From: CAVVKW01 sp963749035
GTDB taxonomy: Bacteria; Verrucomicrobiota; Verrucomicrobiia; Chthoniobacterales; JAATET01
DNA length: 64,000 nt
Reading direction: 5' to 3'
Assembly (NCBI GenBank): GCA_963749035.1
Contig: CAVVKW010000005.1
Coordinates: 1 to 64,000, forward strand
The translations under genes and the position numbers were made by a program. Positions 35,177 to 43,108 of the stretch are shown piece by piece. The notes beneath the pieces are model-generated. The model was not told the origin of the DNA and did not search any database. It saw nothing but the letters and a program-made list of their open reading frames with translations. Position 1 is the stretch's first letter. Every line of letters begins with the position of its first letter.

Positions 35177-36500
35177 AGAAAAGTAACGACAGCGTATCGG
35201 GGGTCCGAGACCAATAGGCGGCAATATCTCGTTTGAATTTGATAGCGTTTCGATAATGGCGAAAGAGGGTGGAGGTTGTGTCCCGATGCCCGAGATTTTC
35301 CGCGACCGTTCCGGCGTCCTTGTCGCGGGCAAGGAGGTATGAGGCGTAGGAGTGGCGTAGGATGTCTTCCGGCCATCCTTCGTCGCCCCAGCAGAGCTTG
35401 GAGAACGCCTGAAACTTCCGTTCGAAAGCGGGAGGAACGATTTTCCCGGTATTTTTCCGATACGGCTTCAACCATTCGGCCAGCACGGGCTCCATCGGCA
35501 CGTAGCGGGTGTGTCCGGTTTTGGTAATTGCGGCAGGCACTTCGATTTGTGCCTCGTGATGCTCGTCGTCTTCTCCCCACCAAATATGCTCCCAGCTGAT
35601 CCGTCGTGTCTCATAGGGGCGCAGCCCACCAAACATCCCGATCGCGACATATGGAATCATTTCGCTTGGCTCGATCGTCATCTTTTGGCCGCCGATCTGA
35701 ATAGCGTTTTTCGATCCTGTCGCCGCCACTCTCAGGATCTTCTCCGCTTCTGGAATGCTCAGGACTCGCGGCTCTCGATCACGAGCCAAGGTGTTTCTTG
35801 CCTCACGGAAGTCCCAGCCATCGGTCGGATTCTCCGAAAGCAGTTTTTCTGTGGCCGCCCAGGAAAACAAAGACGACAAGCATCGGACCATATTCCGCTC
35901 GGTAACCGAAGAATCGAATTCACAGGACTTCACAAATCGAGTGATATCGTCACGAGTGATCGAGTGAACCGCTTCTCGTTTCGGGGCCGGTAGCCATTTG
36001 GCAAACCGTTTCCACTTCGACTTGAGGTCGTAAATCGTCGTCGGTGCTCGATTCCGCTTCTGCTTATCGACAGCACAGCGCCGGATCGCTTCCTCTAGGC
36101 TGACGGTGCCGACAACGGGTGGGCGATAACGCTCAGCGAGATCGAGAGCAGCCGTCAGCGAAAACCCCCACTTCTCGACGCGGCGAAACGCATTGGCAGC
36201 CTCCGCGAGCTGCGCGGCTGAAAGCATGAATGCGGAATCGCCGTGATTTTTGCGAAGGTCTACAATCGAACCGGGACGTGCCTTCTCTTTTTCGGCGTCG
36301 CCGAAGATCCAATTGCGCGCGGCAGATACGGAATCGAAATCACGCTTGATGACACGGCCGCCCGTAAACCGTTTCCCGAGTCGGACCCGCCAGTAGAAGC
36401 GTCCTGCGCCGTTGGTCGTCTTCGAGACGCCCACGCCGGAGGGGAGGTCCGCAATCGCGGATCGCCGTTTTGACTGTCGGTTACTGACCACGATGCTCAT
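35175..36500 (-). CDS. Tyrosine recombinase / integrase of element B
   Basis: A 441-residue recombinase with catalytic Arg in GGLRPYETRR, Lys in TKTGHTRYVP, Arg-His in LRHSYASY, His in LGHRDTTS and Tyr in FRHYRN. The first His of the usual HxxR box reads Asp (DILRH), a variation seen in some families. It starts 67 bp from the right att repeat and is transcribed into the element, as in element A. It probably integrates at tRNA-Arg(CCT). Confidence 0.85.
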   Translation of the reverse strand: MSIVVSNRQSKRRSAIADLPSGVGVSKTTNGAGRFYWRVRLGKRFTGGRVIKRDFDSVSAARNWIFGDAEKEKARPGSIVDLRKNHGDSAFMLSAAQLAEAANAFRRVEKWGFSLTAALDLAERYRPPVVGTVSLEEAIRRCAVDKQKRNRAPTTIYDLKSKWKRFAKWLPAPKREAVHSITRDDITRFVKSCEFDSSVTERNMVRCLSSLFSWAATEKLLSENPTDGWDFREARNTLARDREPRVLSIPEAEKILRVAATGSKNAIQIGGQKMTIEPSEMIPYVAIGMFGGLRPYETRRISWEHIWWGEDDEHHEAQIEVPAAITKTGHTRYVPMEPVLAEWLKPYRKNTGKIVPPAFERKFQAFSKLCWGDEGWPEDILRHSYASYLLARDKDAGTVAENLGHRDTTSTLFRHYRNAIKFKRDIAAYWSRTPDTLSLLF

Positions 36501-36567
36501 TCGACGACACGATCAGGCACAGAGTGCCGCAATCTGTCCGCAGAATGCAATTACTTCTTAAAAACAC

Positions 36568-36613
36568 GAGGTTTCCTAAACCTTAGATCTGGGTTCGATT
36601 CCCGGCGGGGGCA
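36568..36613 (+). repeat. attR core of element B (46-bp direct repeat)
   Basis: Identical to 5870-5915. It lacks the 5' part of the tRNA, so it is the displaced 3' end of the original gene and marks the return to chromosome. Confidence 0.9.
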
Positions 36614-37024
36614 GTCGGGCGGGCTTGAGTGATGGGTTCTGCGCTTGTCAGAAGAGGTGGTGGTTTTCGAGCATCTGAAGCTGTCTCGTTTTTGTGTTCA
36701 AATCAGAACAATCGTGGGTCAAGTTGCGGCGCGAGAGGTGTGTCGCATGGATGCAGAAAACTTTTTCGTGGAAAATTCAGAGAGTTGGACGAACATGCCG
36801 ACGAGGGATCTGTAGGGGATCGCCCGATGGGAGTATCCATTCAAGCCATTGAAAAATGGCGCCTTATAAATGAAACAAACTTGTTACAGAGTGGACGTTG
36901 CTTGGCAAGAGGGCTTCGATCAACTTCCGCACCGTTGAGAGACGGGAGCTCGCTGTCACAATGTGGCACGTGTCTTGCGGTTCTCGGCAACTTCACTGCA
37001 AGGGAAATATAAAAAAATACAAAC
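36614..37024. other. Intergenic chromosome after attR
   Basis: About 410 bp without a convincing gene; the long open frame on the plus strand has a random composition. It should contain the promoter of the PEP-CTERM gene at 37025. Confidence 0.4.
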
Positions 37025-37717
37025 ATGAAAAAAACATTACTTACGATGGCTGTTGCATTTGGTTTGGCGACAGGGGCGTCCTATGGGCAAATATCGCTTA
37101 CAACCTTCGATACCGCTTACACGGCCTTCACAGGCTCATCTTTCGTTGGAACTTCCGACTCCTTGCCAGCTGGCTGGACTGTGAAGGTTAATGATTTCAA
37201 CCCGGGTGGCCTCTACGCCGGGACGAGCGGATCCGGTTCTGTGTATTATTGGGTTGATGGCGGAAATAACCACATCGGTATCCAGCGCAGCGGCAGCTCG
37301 ACCTGGGGATTCGACGTTTCATTCGCAAATAATACTGGGAGCACCATCAGCGCCCTCGACCTGAGCCTTGATTACAGCCAGATTAAATTCGAAAATGATA
37401 CTTCGTTCTTAGTGACTGGGACAGGAGCCCTCAGTTCTGCAGACCTTTCGGGAATCAATTTTGTGGGTTCGCCTACCGGGACCAATGGAACGGTCGTAGG
37501 GATTAGCGATTCACTTCCCTTGACGGGGTTGAACATCGCTGATGGAGCGACATTTGGTATTAGTTGGGCGGTTACCAACCCGAGTGGGACCGATAGTGCT
37601 ATCGGAATGGGTAATTTCTCTCTTACCGCCGTTCCCGAGCCGCACGAGTATGCACTTGGAATCGCCGGTCTGATCGCTTTGGTTGCGTTCGCGCGCCGTC
37701 GCCGTCAGCTTGCTTGA
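37025..37717 (+). CDS. PEP-CTERM sorting-domain protein
   Basis: A 230-residue exported protein. It has a signal peptide (residues 1-21, cut after SYG) and a beta-rich Gly/Ser/Thr middle. The C-terminal sorting signal is VPEPHEYALGIAGLIALVAF followed by RRRR. The exosortase system removes such tails in the membrane; the mature part often ends up in extracellular matrix. ATG 37025 follows an A-rich leader. It is followed by a strong terminator. Confidence 0.9.
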   Translation: MKKTLLTMAVAFGLATGASYGQISLTTFDTAYTAFTGSSFVGTSDSLPAGWTVKVNDFNPGGLYAGTSGSGSVYYWVDGGNNHIGIQRSGSSTWGFDVSFANNTGSTISALDLSLDYSQIKFENDTSFLVTGTGALSSADLSGINFVGSPTGTNGTVVGISDSLPLTGLNIADGATFGISWAVTNPSGTDSAIGMGNFSLTAVPEPHEYALGIAGLIALVAFARRRRQLA

Positions 37718-37751
37718 TCGGCTCGTAGCGAAACTCGAAAGAATTAACTCG

Positions 37752-37782
37752 CCCCGCCTAGCTTCGGCTCCGCGGGGTTTTT
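37752..37782 (+). terminator. Rho-independent terminator
   Basis: CCCCGC-ct-AGC-ttcg-GCT-cc-GCGGGG followed by TTTTT, directly after the PEP-CTERM gene. Confidence 0.8.
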
Positions 37783-37874
37783 CGTGTCCTGCGATGATGG
37801 GTCGCGATGGGTCGTAAAGGTTTTCACCAAGTCTTGGCATGCTGGCTGCTACGTGCCCCCGCGTTCAGTGTCGT

Positions 37875-37913
37875 AATTGTTACCGTGTCAGCACTTGCCA
37901 ATCGGTAACAATT
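37875..37913. promoter_or_regulatory. Perfect 11-bp inverted repeat upstream of the second PEP-CTERM gene
   Basis: AATTGTTACCG (37875-37885) and CGGTAACAATT (37903-37913) with a 17-bp spacer. It is 176 bp before the ATG at 38089. It could be a two-site operator. Confidence 0.4.
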
Positions 37914-38088
37914 GGTGCACATGAGCGAGGTCCGCGGAGAAACCGCGTATGAGTCAGTTCGCAGAACGGCTCTCATCGGACGCCAGTCTAATTTCTGATC
38001 TGTGCGCGTCCGGTTCGGGCCGCCTCCCGGGGGGGAGGGGGTGTGTTGTTCGACGTGCGAATAAAAAATACACGTCACCCACATCATC

Positions 38089-38719
38089 ATGGAAAAAACT
38101 AGTAATTCTGGCGATCTCAACGATCGCGCTTGCGGGCGCAGCGAAAGCTCAGCTCATCACGAACCCCATTGCGGGGACCAACCCTAACACTGCCAATCCT
38201 TACACGGCCGGACAGGTTGTGGCGGATCACCTGACTGCAACCGGGATCGGACGCGGAGCGGGAGCTGTCGGAACCAACTCGAACGATCGCTACAACGCGA
38301 ATAGCTGGAACACTCCGTCGCTCGATCCGACGGCCTATTTCGAGTTCTCGTTGACGCCTGACACCGGTTATCTGGTGAATTTCACATCATTCACCTACAC
38401 CGGTCAGCGCTCCAGTACCGGTCCGACGAGCTTTGCATTTCGCTCTAGCCTCGACACGTTCTCAAGTAACGTCGGGAGTCCGAGTGCCACGGGCGGGACC
38501 ATCAGCCTCGCAGCGGACGAATTCCAAAGCGTTGATGAAGCGATCACGTTCCGTTTGTTTGCCTGGAACACGACGAACGCCGGTGGAACGTTCAGCGTCA
38601 ATGACTTCACGTTCGACGGCGCCGTCACCGCCGTTCCCGAGCCGGGCACATACGCTTTCGGAATTGGGCTGTTGGTCGTCGCGGTTGTGATTACCCGGCG
38701 TCGACAGCTCGCCGTGTGA
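38089..38719 (+). pseudogene. PEP-CTERM protein, frameshifted at its start codon region
   Basis: The frame coding KLVILAISTIALAGAAKAQ (signal peptide) and ending VPEPGTYAFGIGLLVVAVV-ITRRR is clearly a PEP-CTERM protein of about 210 residues. It has no in-frame start: the only suitable ATG (38089) is one base out of frame, separated by a run of six A. With five A it would read M-E-K-L-V-I-L. A far upstream ATG at 37949 gives an implausible 47-residue extension. This is a homopolymer change, a base-call error, or a gene needing slippage. Confidence 0.75.
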
Positions 38720-38747
38720 TATTCGGCGAAACCTTCATCTCATCAAG

Positions 38748-38777
38748 CCCGCGGGATTCGTCCCGCGGGTTTTTTTT
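38748..38777 (+). terminator. Rho-independent terminator
   Basis: CCCGCGGGA (38748-38756), loop TTCG, TCCCGCGGG (38761-38769), then eight T. Follows the PEP-CTERM gene. Confidence 0.9.
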
Positions 38778-39075
38778 GTTTTTCGATCGGACGCGATCAG
38801 GTTCAGGATCTGCGCGAATCGCGCCACTGAACGGCCGTTTCAACGGTGCTGCCCGGTCGACCGCGATAAATCTGTCTGGTGTTTGCGAAGGCGGCTGGTC
38901 GGAACCGGCGTCGAAACCTTTTCTCCGATAGAAAGATACCTTCGCACTTGAAACAGGACCGGAGCGATGGCACGGGTTCTGCCTCACGGAGCGCGGTTCT
39001 TGCGAATTACTGGCATGTCAGATGCTGAATGAGAATCGTTGGGCGGTTTCCGTCCGGTTCAAAAAAAGGGGGATA

Positions 39076-39261
39076 ATGAAGAAGGTCTTAACGGTCATTT
39101 TAGTTTGGAGCTCGGCTTGGTCGGGGAGTTTTGCGGCGGAGACCGCAGAAGCGGTGCGTCGGTCAACGAATTCGGTCGGTCCGAGTCCGGAATTCGCTCT
39201 CGCGCTGACGGCATTGGTTTCAATCGCCGTCTACGTGCGACGGCGACGGGCCATTCGGTAG
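39076..39261 (+). CDS. Miniature PEP-CTERM-like protein
   Basis: A 61-residue protein from ATG 39076 with GGGGG 4-5 bp upstream. A signal peptide (KKVLTVILVWSSAWSGSFAA) is followed after about 17 residues by PSPEFALALTALVSIAVYV and RRRR, a PEP-CTERM-like tail. The mature peptide after both cleavages would be only about 17 residues. Either a tiny exosortase substrate or a relic of a larger gene. Confidence 0.6.
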   Translation: MKKVLTVILVWSSAWSGSFAAETAEAVRRSTNSVGPSPEFALALTALVSIAVYVRRRRAIR

Positions 39262-39358
39262 AGTTAGCTGGGCGAGGCGGGAGTCTTGCCGCGACGGATA
39301 GAGTCAGTTCGGTTCTCCTTTGACCTTTCCCGGGGGAAGGCTTACGACCCCTTTCAGG

Positions 39359-39952
39359 ATGGCCGAAAACATTCACACCGAGTTTCACCGATTTTTAACG
39401 ACCGCGGACAAAGAGCGGCTGCTGGGTCAGCGGGGAGGGGTCTTCTGGATGGTGGGACTGTCGGGATCGGGGAAATCGACGGTTGCCAATGCGGTCGAGC
39501 GTTCGTTGCACGAGGCGGGGAGGTTTACGATGATCCTGGATGGCGATAACCTTCGGAGTGGGTTGAATACGAATCTTGGGTTCACTGATGAGGACCGGCA
39601 GGAAAACATTCGGCGGACGGCGGAGGTGGCGAAACTTTTTGCTAGCGCGGGTGTGGTGACGTTCGTGTCGTTGATCACGCCGCGGGAAGCGTTTCGGCGT
39701 GCGGCGCGGGAGATCGTTGGCGAGAATTTCCACGAAATCTACGTTCGGGCTTCCTTCGAGGCCTGTGCGCGTCGGGATCCGAAGGGGCTCTATCAAAAGG
39801 CGGCCGGGGGTGGTGTAGCGAACTTCACCGGGAAGGACAGTTCGTTCGAGGAGCCGACGGCGGCGGACCTGACGTTGGATACTGAGGCGGACAGCGTCGA
39901 AGATTGCGCGACGAAGTTGCTGGAGTTCGTGCGGCCGCGGATCGGGGGCTGA
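39359..39952 (+). CDS. cysC: Adenylylsulfate kinase
   Basis: About 197 residues from ATG 39359; the outer start at 39320 adds residues without family support. P-loop GLSGSGKST, then LDGDNLRSGLN and TDEDRQENIRR, the APS-binding signatures of CysC. It phosphorylates adenylylsulfate to PAPS for sulfation or sulfate reduction. Alone here, not beside cysN/cysD, which suits a role in sulfated surface polysaccharide. Confidence 0.93.
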   Translation: MAENIHTEFHRFLTTADKERLLGQRGGVFWMVGLSGSGKSTVANAVERSLHEAGRFTMILDGDNLRSGLNTNLGFTDEDRQENIRRTAEVAKLFASAGVVTFVSLITPREAFRRAAREIVGENFHEIYVRASFEACARRDPKGLYQKAAGGGVANFTGKDSSFEEPTAADLTLDTEADSVEDCATKLLEFVRPRIGG

Positions 39953-40116
39953 TTTCGGTTTGGGATTGGCCGGTGGTCGATGGGGCGGGTCTCCTCACGT
40001 CGACCACTACGGGTGAGATGGTTTTCTTTCTTGCGCGGGATGAGCAGGTGACGGAGGGTGTTCGCCCGCTCCGATCGACCAACCTGGAGCTGGGAGAAAG
40101 TAGGTGAAATAAATTT

Positions 40117-40320
40117 ATGCCGGAAGTTACCGTTCGAAAAGGAGAGCCAATCGACCGCGCGCTCAAGCGTCTAAAGTCCAAACTGGAGACCGAAGGAGTG
40201 CTTGAGGAAGTGCGTCGTCTCCGGGCGTTCGAAACGCCCACGCAGAAGTCGCGTCGCAAGGCCAAGTCCAACGCGAAGAAGGCCAAGCAGAAGTTCCGCT
40301 TCAATTTCAACCTGAACTAA
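40117..40320 (+). CDS. rpsU: 30S ribosomal protein S21
   Basis: A 67-residue basic protein: VTVRKGEPIDRALKRLKSKL, then the RRLRAFETPTQKSRRK segment of S21 and a Lys-rich tail. Normal length. Bound to the small ribosomal subunit near the anti-Shine-Dalgarno region. An SDR gene follows 13 bp later. Confidence 0.95.
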   Translation: MPEVTVRKGEPIDRALKRLKSKLETEGVLEEVRRLRAFETPTQKSRRKAKSNAKKAKQKFRFNFNLN

Positions 40321-40333
40321 GCGGGCGCGCTTC

Positions 40334-41206
40334 GTGCCGAAAGTTCTTATCGCCGGCTGTGGTTTCGTAGGTGAAACCGCAGCCGGTCTTTTTATGCGCC
40401 GGGGTTGGGACGTCGTGGGACTGACGTCGTCGGAGCGGACTGACGTTCCCAACGCTTTAAAGGAAGCGTCGGGAGTCGAGGGCGCGGGAGCGTTTTCCTG
40501 GGCGCACGGTGATCTGGGCGATTCTGCGTCGGTGGCGGATGTCGTGTCGGCGGCGGGGATGTTCGACGTCGTCGTGCATTGTGCGAGTTCCAAGGGAGGT
40601 GGCGTGGAAGGGTATCGGCGGGTGTATCGCGACGGAATCCGGCACCTGGTGGAGTCCTGTCTTGGAGCGAGGGTCGTGTTGACGGGAAGCACGTCGGTCT
40701 ATGGCCAGGCGGACGGGGCGGAAGTCGACGAAGGGAGTGTCACCGAGCCGGATCGTCAGACGGGGCGGGTGTTGCTGGAGGCGGAAGGGATCGCGTTGGG
40801 GGCCGGGGGAACGGTCGCGAGGTTGGCGGGACTTTACGGTCCGGGGCGGTCGGTGATGATGCGGAAATTTCTCGAGGGGACGGCAGTTTTGGAAAACGGC
40901 GGGGGTCGGTGGATCAACCAGATCCACCGCAACGATGCGGCGAGTGCCATCGTGCACCTGACGACCACGTCGGTAGAGGCGGGGGTTTACAACGCGGTGG
41001 ACGACGCGCCCGCGACGCAGCGGGAGGTTTACGGATGGTTGGCGGAGTATTATGACCGACCGCTCCCGCCGGCCGGTCCGGCGAACGCAAATCGAAAGCG
41101 GGGCAACAGCAATAAGCGGGTCCTGAACGGGAAGCTGCGAGCGACGGGGTGGGTGGCGGAATTTGCGAGTTACCGCGAGGGGCTCTCGGACATTTCGCAA
41201 GGGTGA
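40334..41206 (+). CDS. NAD(P)-dependent epimerase/dehydratase (extended SDR)
   Basis: A 290-residue Rossmann protein from GTG 40334 (VPKVLIAGCGFVGETAAGLF), with the glycine-rich GxxGxxG at residues about 8-13 and a late INQIHRNDAASAI segment typical of YeeZ-like SDRs. The normal YxxxK is hard to place (SVYGQ), so catalysis may be atypical. Substrate unknown, probably a nucleotide sugar. Confidence 0.75.
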   Translation: MPKVLIAGCGFVGETAAGLFMRRGWDVVGLTSSERTDVPNALKEASGVEGAGAFSWAHGDLGDSASVADVVSAAGMFDVVVHCASSKGGGVEGYRRVYRDGIRHLVESCLGARVVLTGSTSVYGQADGAEVDEGSVTEPDRQTGRVLLEAEGIALGAGGTVARLAGLYGPGRSVMMRKFLEGTAVLENGGGRWINQIHRNDAASAIVHLTTTSVEAGVYNAVDDAPATQREVYGWLAEYYDRPLPPAGPANANRKRGNSNKRVLNGKLRATGWVAEFASYREGLSDISQG

Positions 41207-41286
41207 AGGTGCCGACGGGGGTGCCTGAAGGTGGTTGCTTGGTCGAGGGTTCGACAGGCGGGCAGGAATGGTGTCTTCTCGCAGCT

Positions 41287-41895
41287 ATGATCCGTGGAAC
41301 GTTTTGCGGAGCCGTTGCCCTGGTGATGATTCCGATCGCTTCGGTGGGCTCGACAGAGATTTCGGGAGAAGTGATCCGTTGGGAAGAAAGCCTCGGGGCG
41401 CTTCATCTGAAGGTTGAAGATGGTGAGGAGGTCGTGGTCCCGGTGGTCGGACACACGCAAATTTTGGCGGATTACGCCGATTACTCGAGTGGTGATCTTT
41501 TCGAGGAGGGGGAGCGGGTGCGGGTCTCCCGGCCTGACGATGGTCCGCTGCGGGTGGAGGTCCGTCCGACAAGCACGGACGATGAGCCGGTGGCCGAGAA
41601 AATCCGAGATGAGATGGAGGAATCGCCCGAAGTCGGTGAGGTGGTTCCGCCGTCGCAACCAACTCCGCCTCCGAGCCCGACGCCGAGAGCTTCACCCGCG
41701 ACGACTTCCGCCCCGACTCCGGCCGAAATGCCGACGGCGACCCCTGCGGTCACTCCCGCGACGGCTGCCAGTTCGCAGGAAGGCGCTTCCGACGCGGAGG
41801 GGGATGAAATCGAGGACGCCGGTGTCGATTATCCTGCTACCGACGGGGAAGCGGTAATTGAAAGTGATTCGCGTGGGGCTTCGGAGAGCGAATAA
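41287..41895 (+). CDS. Exported protein with Pro/Thr/Ser-rich tail
   Basis: About 202 residues from ATG 41287. A signal peptide ends near residue 22. Residues 23-95 form a beta-rich domain (EISGEVIRWEESLGALHLKV) like the DUF5666/OB-like domain of small envelope proteins, followed by a disordered Pro/Thr/Ala and acidic tail. The next gene encodes a similar small domain protein. Confidence 0.6.
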   Translation: MIRGTFCGAVALVMIPIASVGSTEISGEVIRWEESLGALHLKVEDGEEVVVPVVGHTQILADYADYSSGDLFEEGERVRVSRPDDGPLRVEVRPTSTDDEPVAEKIRDEMEESPEVGEVVPPSQPTPPPSPTPRASPATTSAPTPAEMPTATPAVTPATAASSQEGASDAEGDEIEDAGVDYPATDGEAVIESDSRGASESE

Positions 41896-42001
41896 AGAAA
41901 TTTAATTTGAAGGAACCTAGAGCGCCCTGCGTTACGATCATGCTACGTAACAAAGCCTGACGGATAATCCTCCGAGCGGGCACAACCCCAAACCTTACGA
42001 A

Positions 42002-42433
42002 ATGAAAAAGACCACCTACCTAATGACACTGATTGCTGGCGTTGCGCTGGCACTGACACCGATGACCTCCCAAGCGGATGAGGAAGCGACCGAGAAGAAG
42101 GGCAAAGGCTTCTCCGGTATCGTGACGAACTTCGACGCCAACGCGATGACGATGACCGTCGAGAACAAGAAGGGCACCAAGACGATGGATTACGTCGTCA
42201 ACGAAGAGACGAAATACGTCGACGGTGATAACAAGGATTCGGATGCCTCCGCCGTCGAGGTGGGTTCGCGCGTTCGGGTCATGACCGAGAATCCGGGTGA
42301 CACCCAGGTCTCCAAGCTGAAGATCCTTCCTGCCAAGGGGAAGAAGGGTAAGAAAGACGACATGGAAGACGACGAGGAAGACATCGAAGTCAACGTGGAT
42401 CGCGACAACACCGTAAACGACGTCGACGAATAA
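42002..42433 (+). CDS. Exported acidic protein, DUF5666-like
   Basis: A 143-residue protein: signal peptide (residues 1-25, cut after SQA), a small beta domain (FSGIVTNFDANAMTMTVENK, ETKYVDG, VGSRVRVM) and a strongly acidic Asp/Glu tail that could bind cations. It has its own terminator. Confidence 0.65.
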   Translation: MKKTTYLMTLIAGVALALTPMTSQADEEATEKKGKGFSGIVTNFDANAMTMTVENKKGTKTMDYVVNEETKYVDGDNKDSDASAVEVGSRVRVMTENPGDTQVSKLKILPAKGKKGKKDDMEDDEEDIEVNVDRDNTVNDVDE

Positions 42434-42466
42434 TTCCGACCGTCCTTTCCGGACCAAGATTCAAAA

Positions 42467-42497
42467 CCAGCCGACGCGAGTCGGCTGGTTTTTTTTT
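42467..42497 (+). terminator. Rho-independent terminator
   Basis: CCAGCCGAC (42467-42475), loop GCGA, GTCGGCTGG (42480-42488), then nine T. Confidence 0.95.
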
Positions 42498-42609
42498 GCG
42501 GACCCACATCGTTTGGTGGATTCACGTCGCCAAGCTTCGGTCTCCGAAGGGGTGATGGAGACGCCGCGAGTTCTCGACCTGGCGTCGACGTGCTTTTGAC
42601 GAGCCAAGA

Positions 42610-43068
42610 TTACGGCGTTGGAATGCCAACCGTGAAGACGACTCGAACGACGTCTTCAGATTTCGTGCGGACGATTTTGGCCAGATAGTGACCGGGTGTC
42701 GGGGCGACTCCCTGGGAGGTGTCGCTGAGTCGGACGGTTCCGCCGTTTTTCAAAACGTAGCTTGCACGGACGTTCGGGCTCGGGGTTCGGCCGCCGTAAT
42801 CTGAGGCGTAAATGTCGATCGTGATCCGTTCTCCGCCCGGAGCGGTGAAACGCGCGGAAGGTAGGACGGCTTCCGGGATCCGTGCCGCCCACGCCCGATA
42901 CGGGACGGCGGGTTGGGCGGCGAGGGTCACGGGAAACGCGACGGGTGCGGCGGGCTGAATCGTGTTTGCAGGTGAAACGACTCCGCCGGTCGAGTTGAAG
43001 CGCGAACAGCCCACGCTGGCGAGGGTGATGGTGGCGAAAACGAGGGCCACCGAGAATCGCATCCGCAT
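42610..43068 (-). CDS. Small lipoprotein
   Basis: A 152-residue protein whose N-terminus ends in the lipobox ASVGC near residue 21, so it is probably lipid-anchored. The mature part is beta-rich (RITIDIYASDY, GGTVRLSDTSQG, VVRVVFTVGI), possibly one Ig-like domain. No family recognised. The start may be Met 1 or Met 3. Confidence 0.65.
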   Translation of the reverse strand: MRMRFSVALVFATITLASVGCSRFNSTGGVVSPANTIQPAAPVAFPVTLAAQPAVPYRAWAARIPEAVLPSARFTAPGGERITIDIYASDYGGRTPSPNVRASYVLKNGGTVRLSDTSQGVAPTPGHYLAKIVRTKSEDVVRVVFTVGIPTP

Positions 43069-43108
43069 GGCGGAAGATTAACCCGATGGGCGGAGCGAGC
43101 GATACATT

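Noticed and set aside
36629..37012. A 127-residue plus-strand frame after attR
   Set aside because: No domain, no good start site, Ser/Arg/Gly-rich random look; more likely intergenic.
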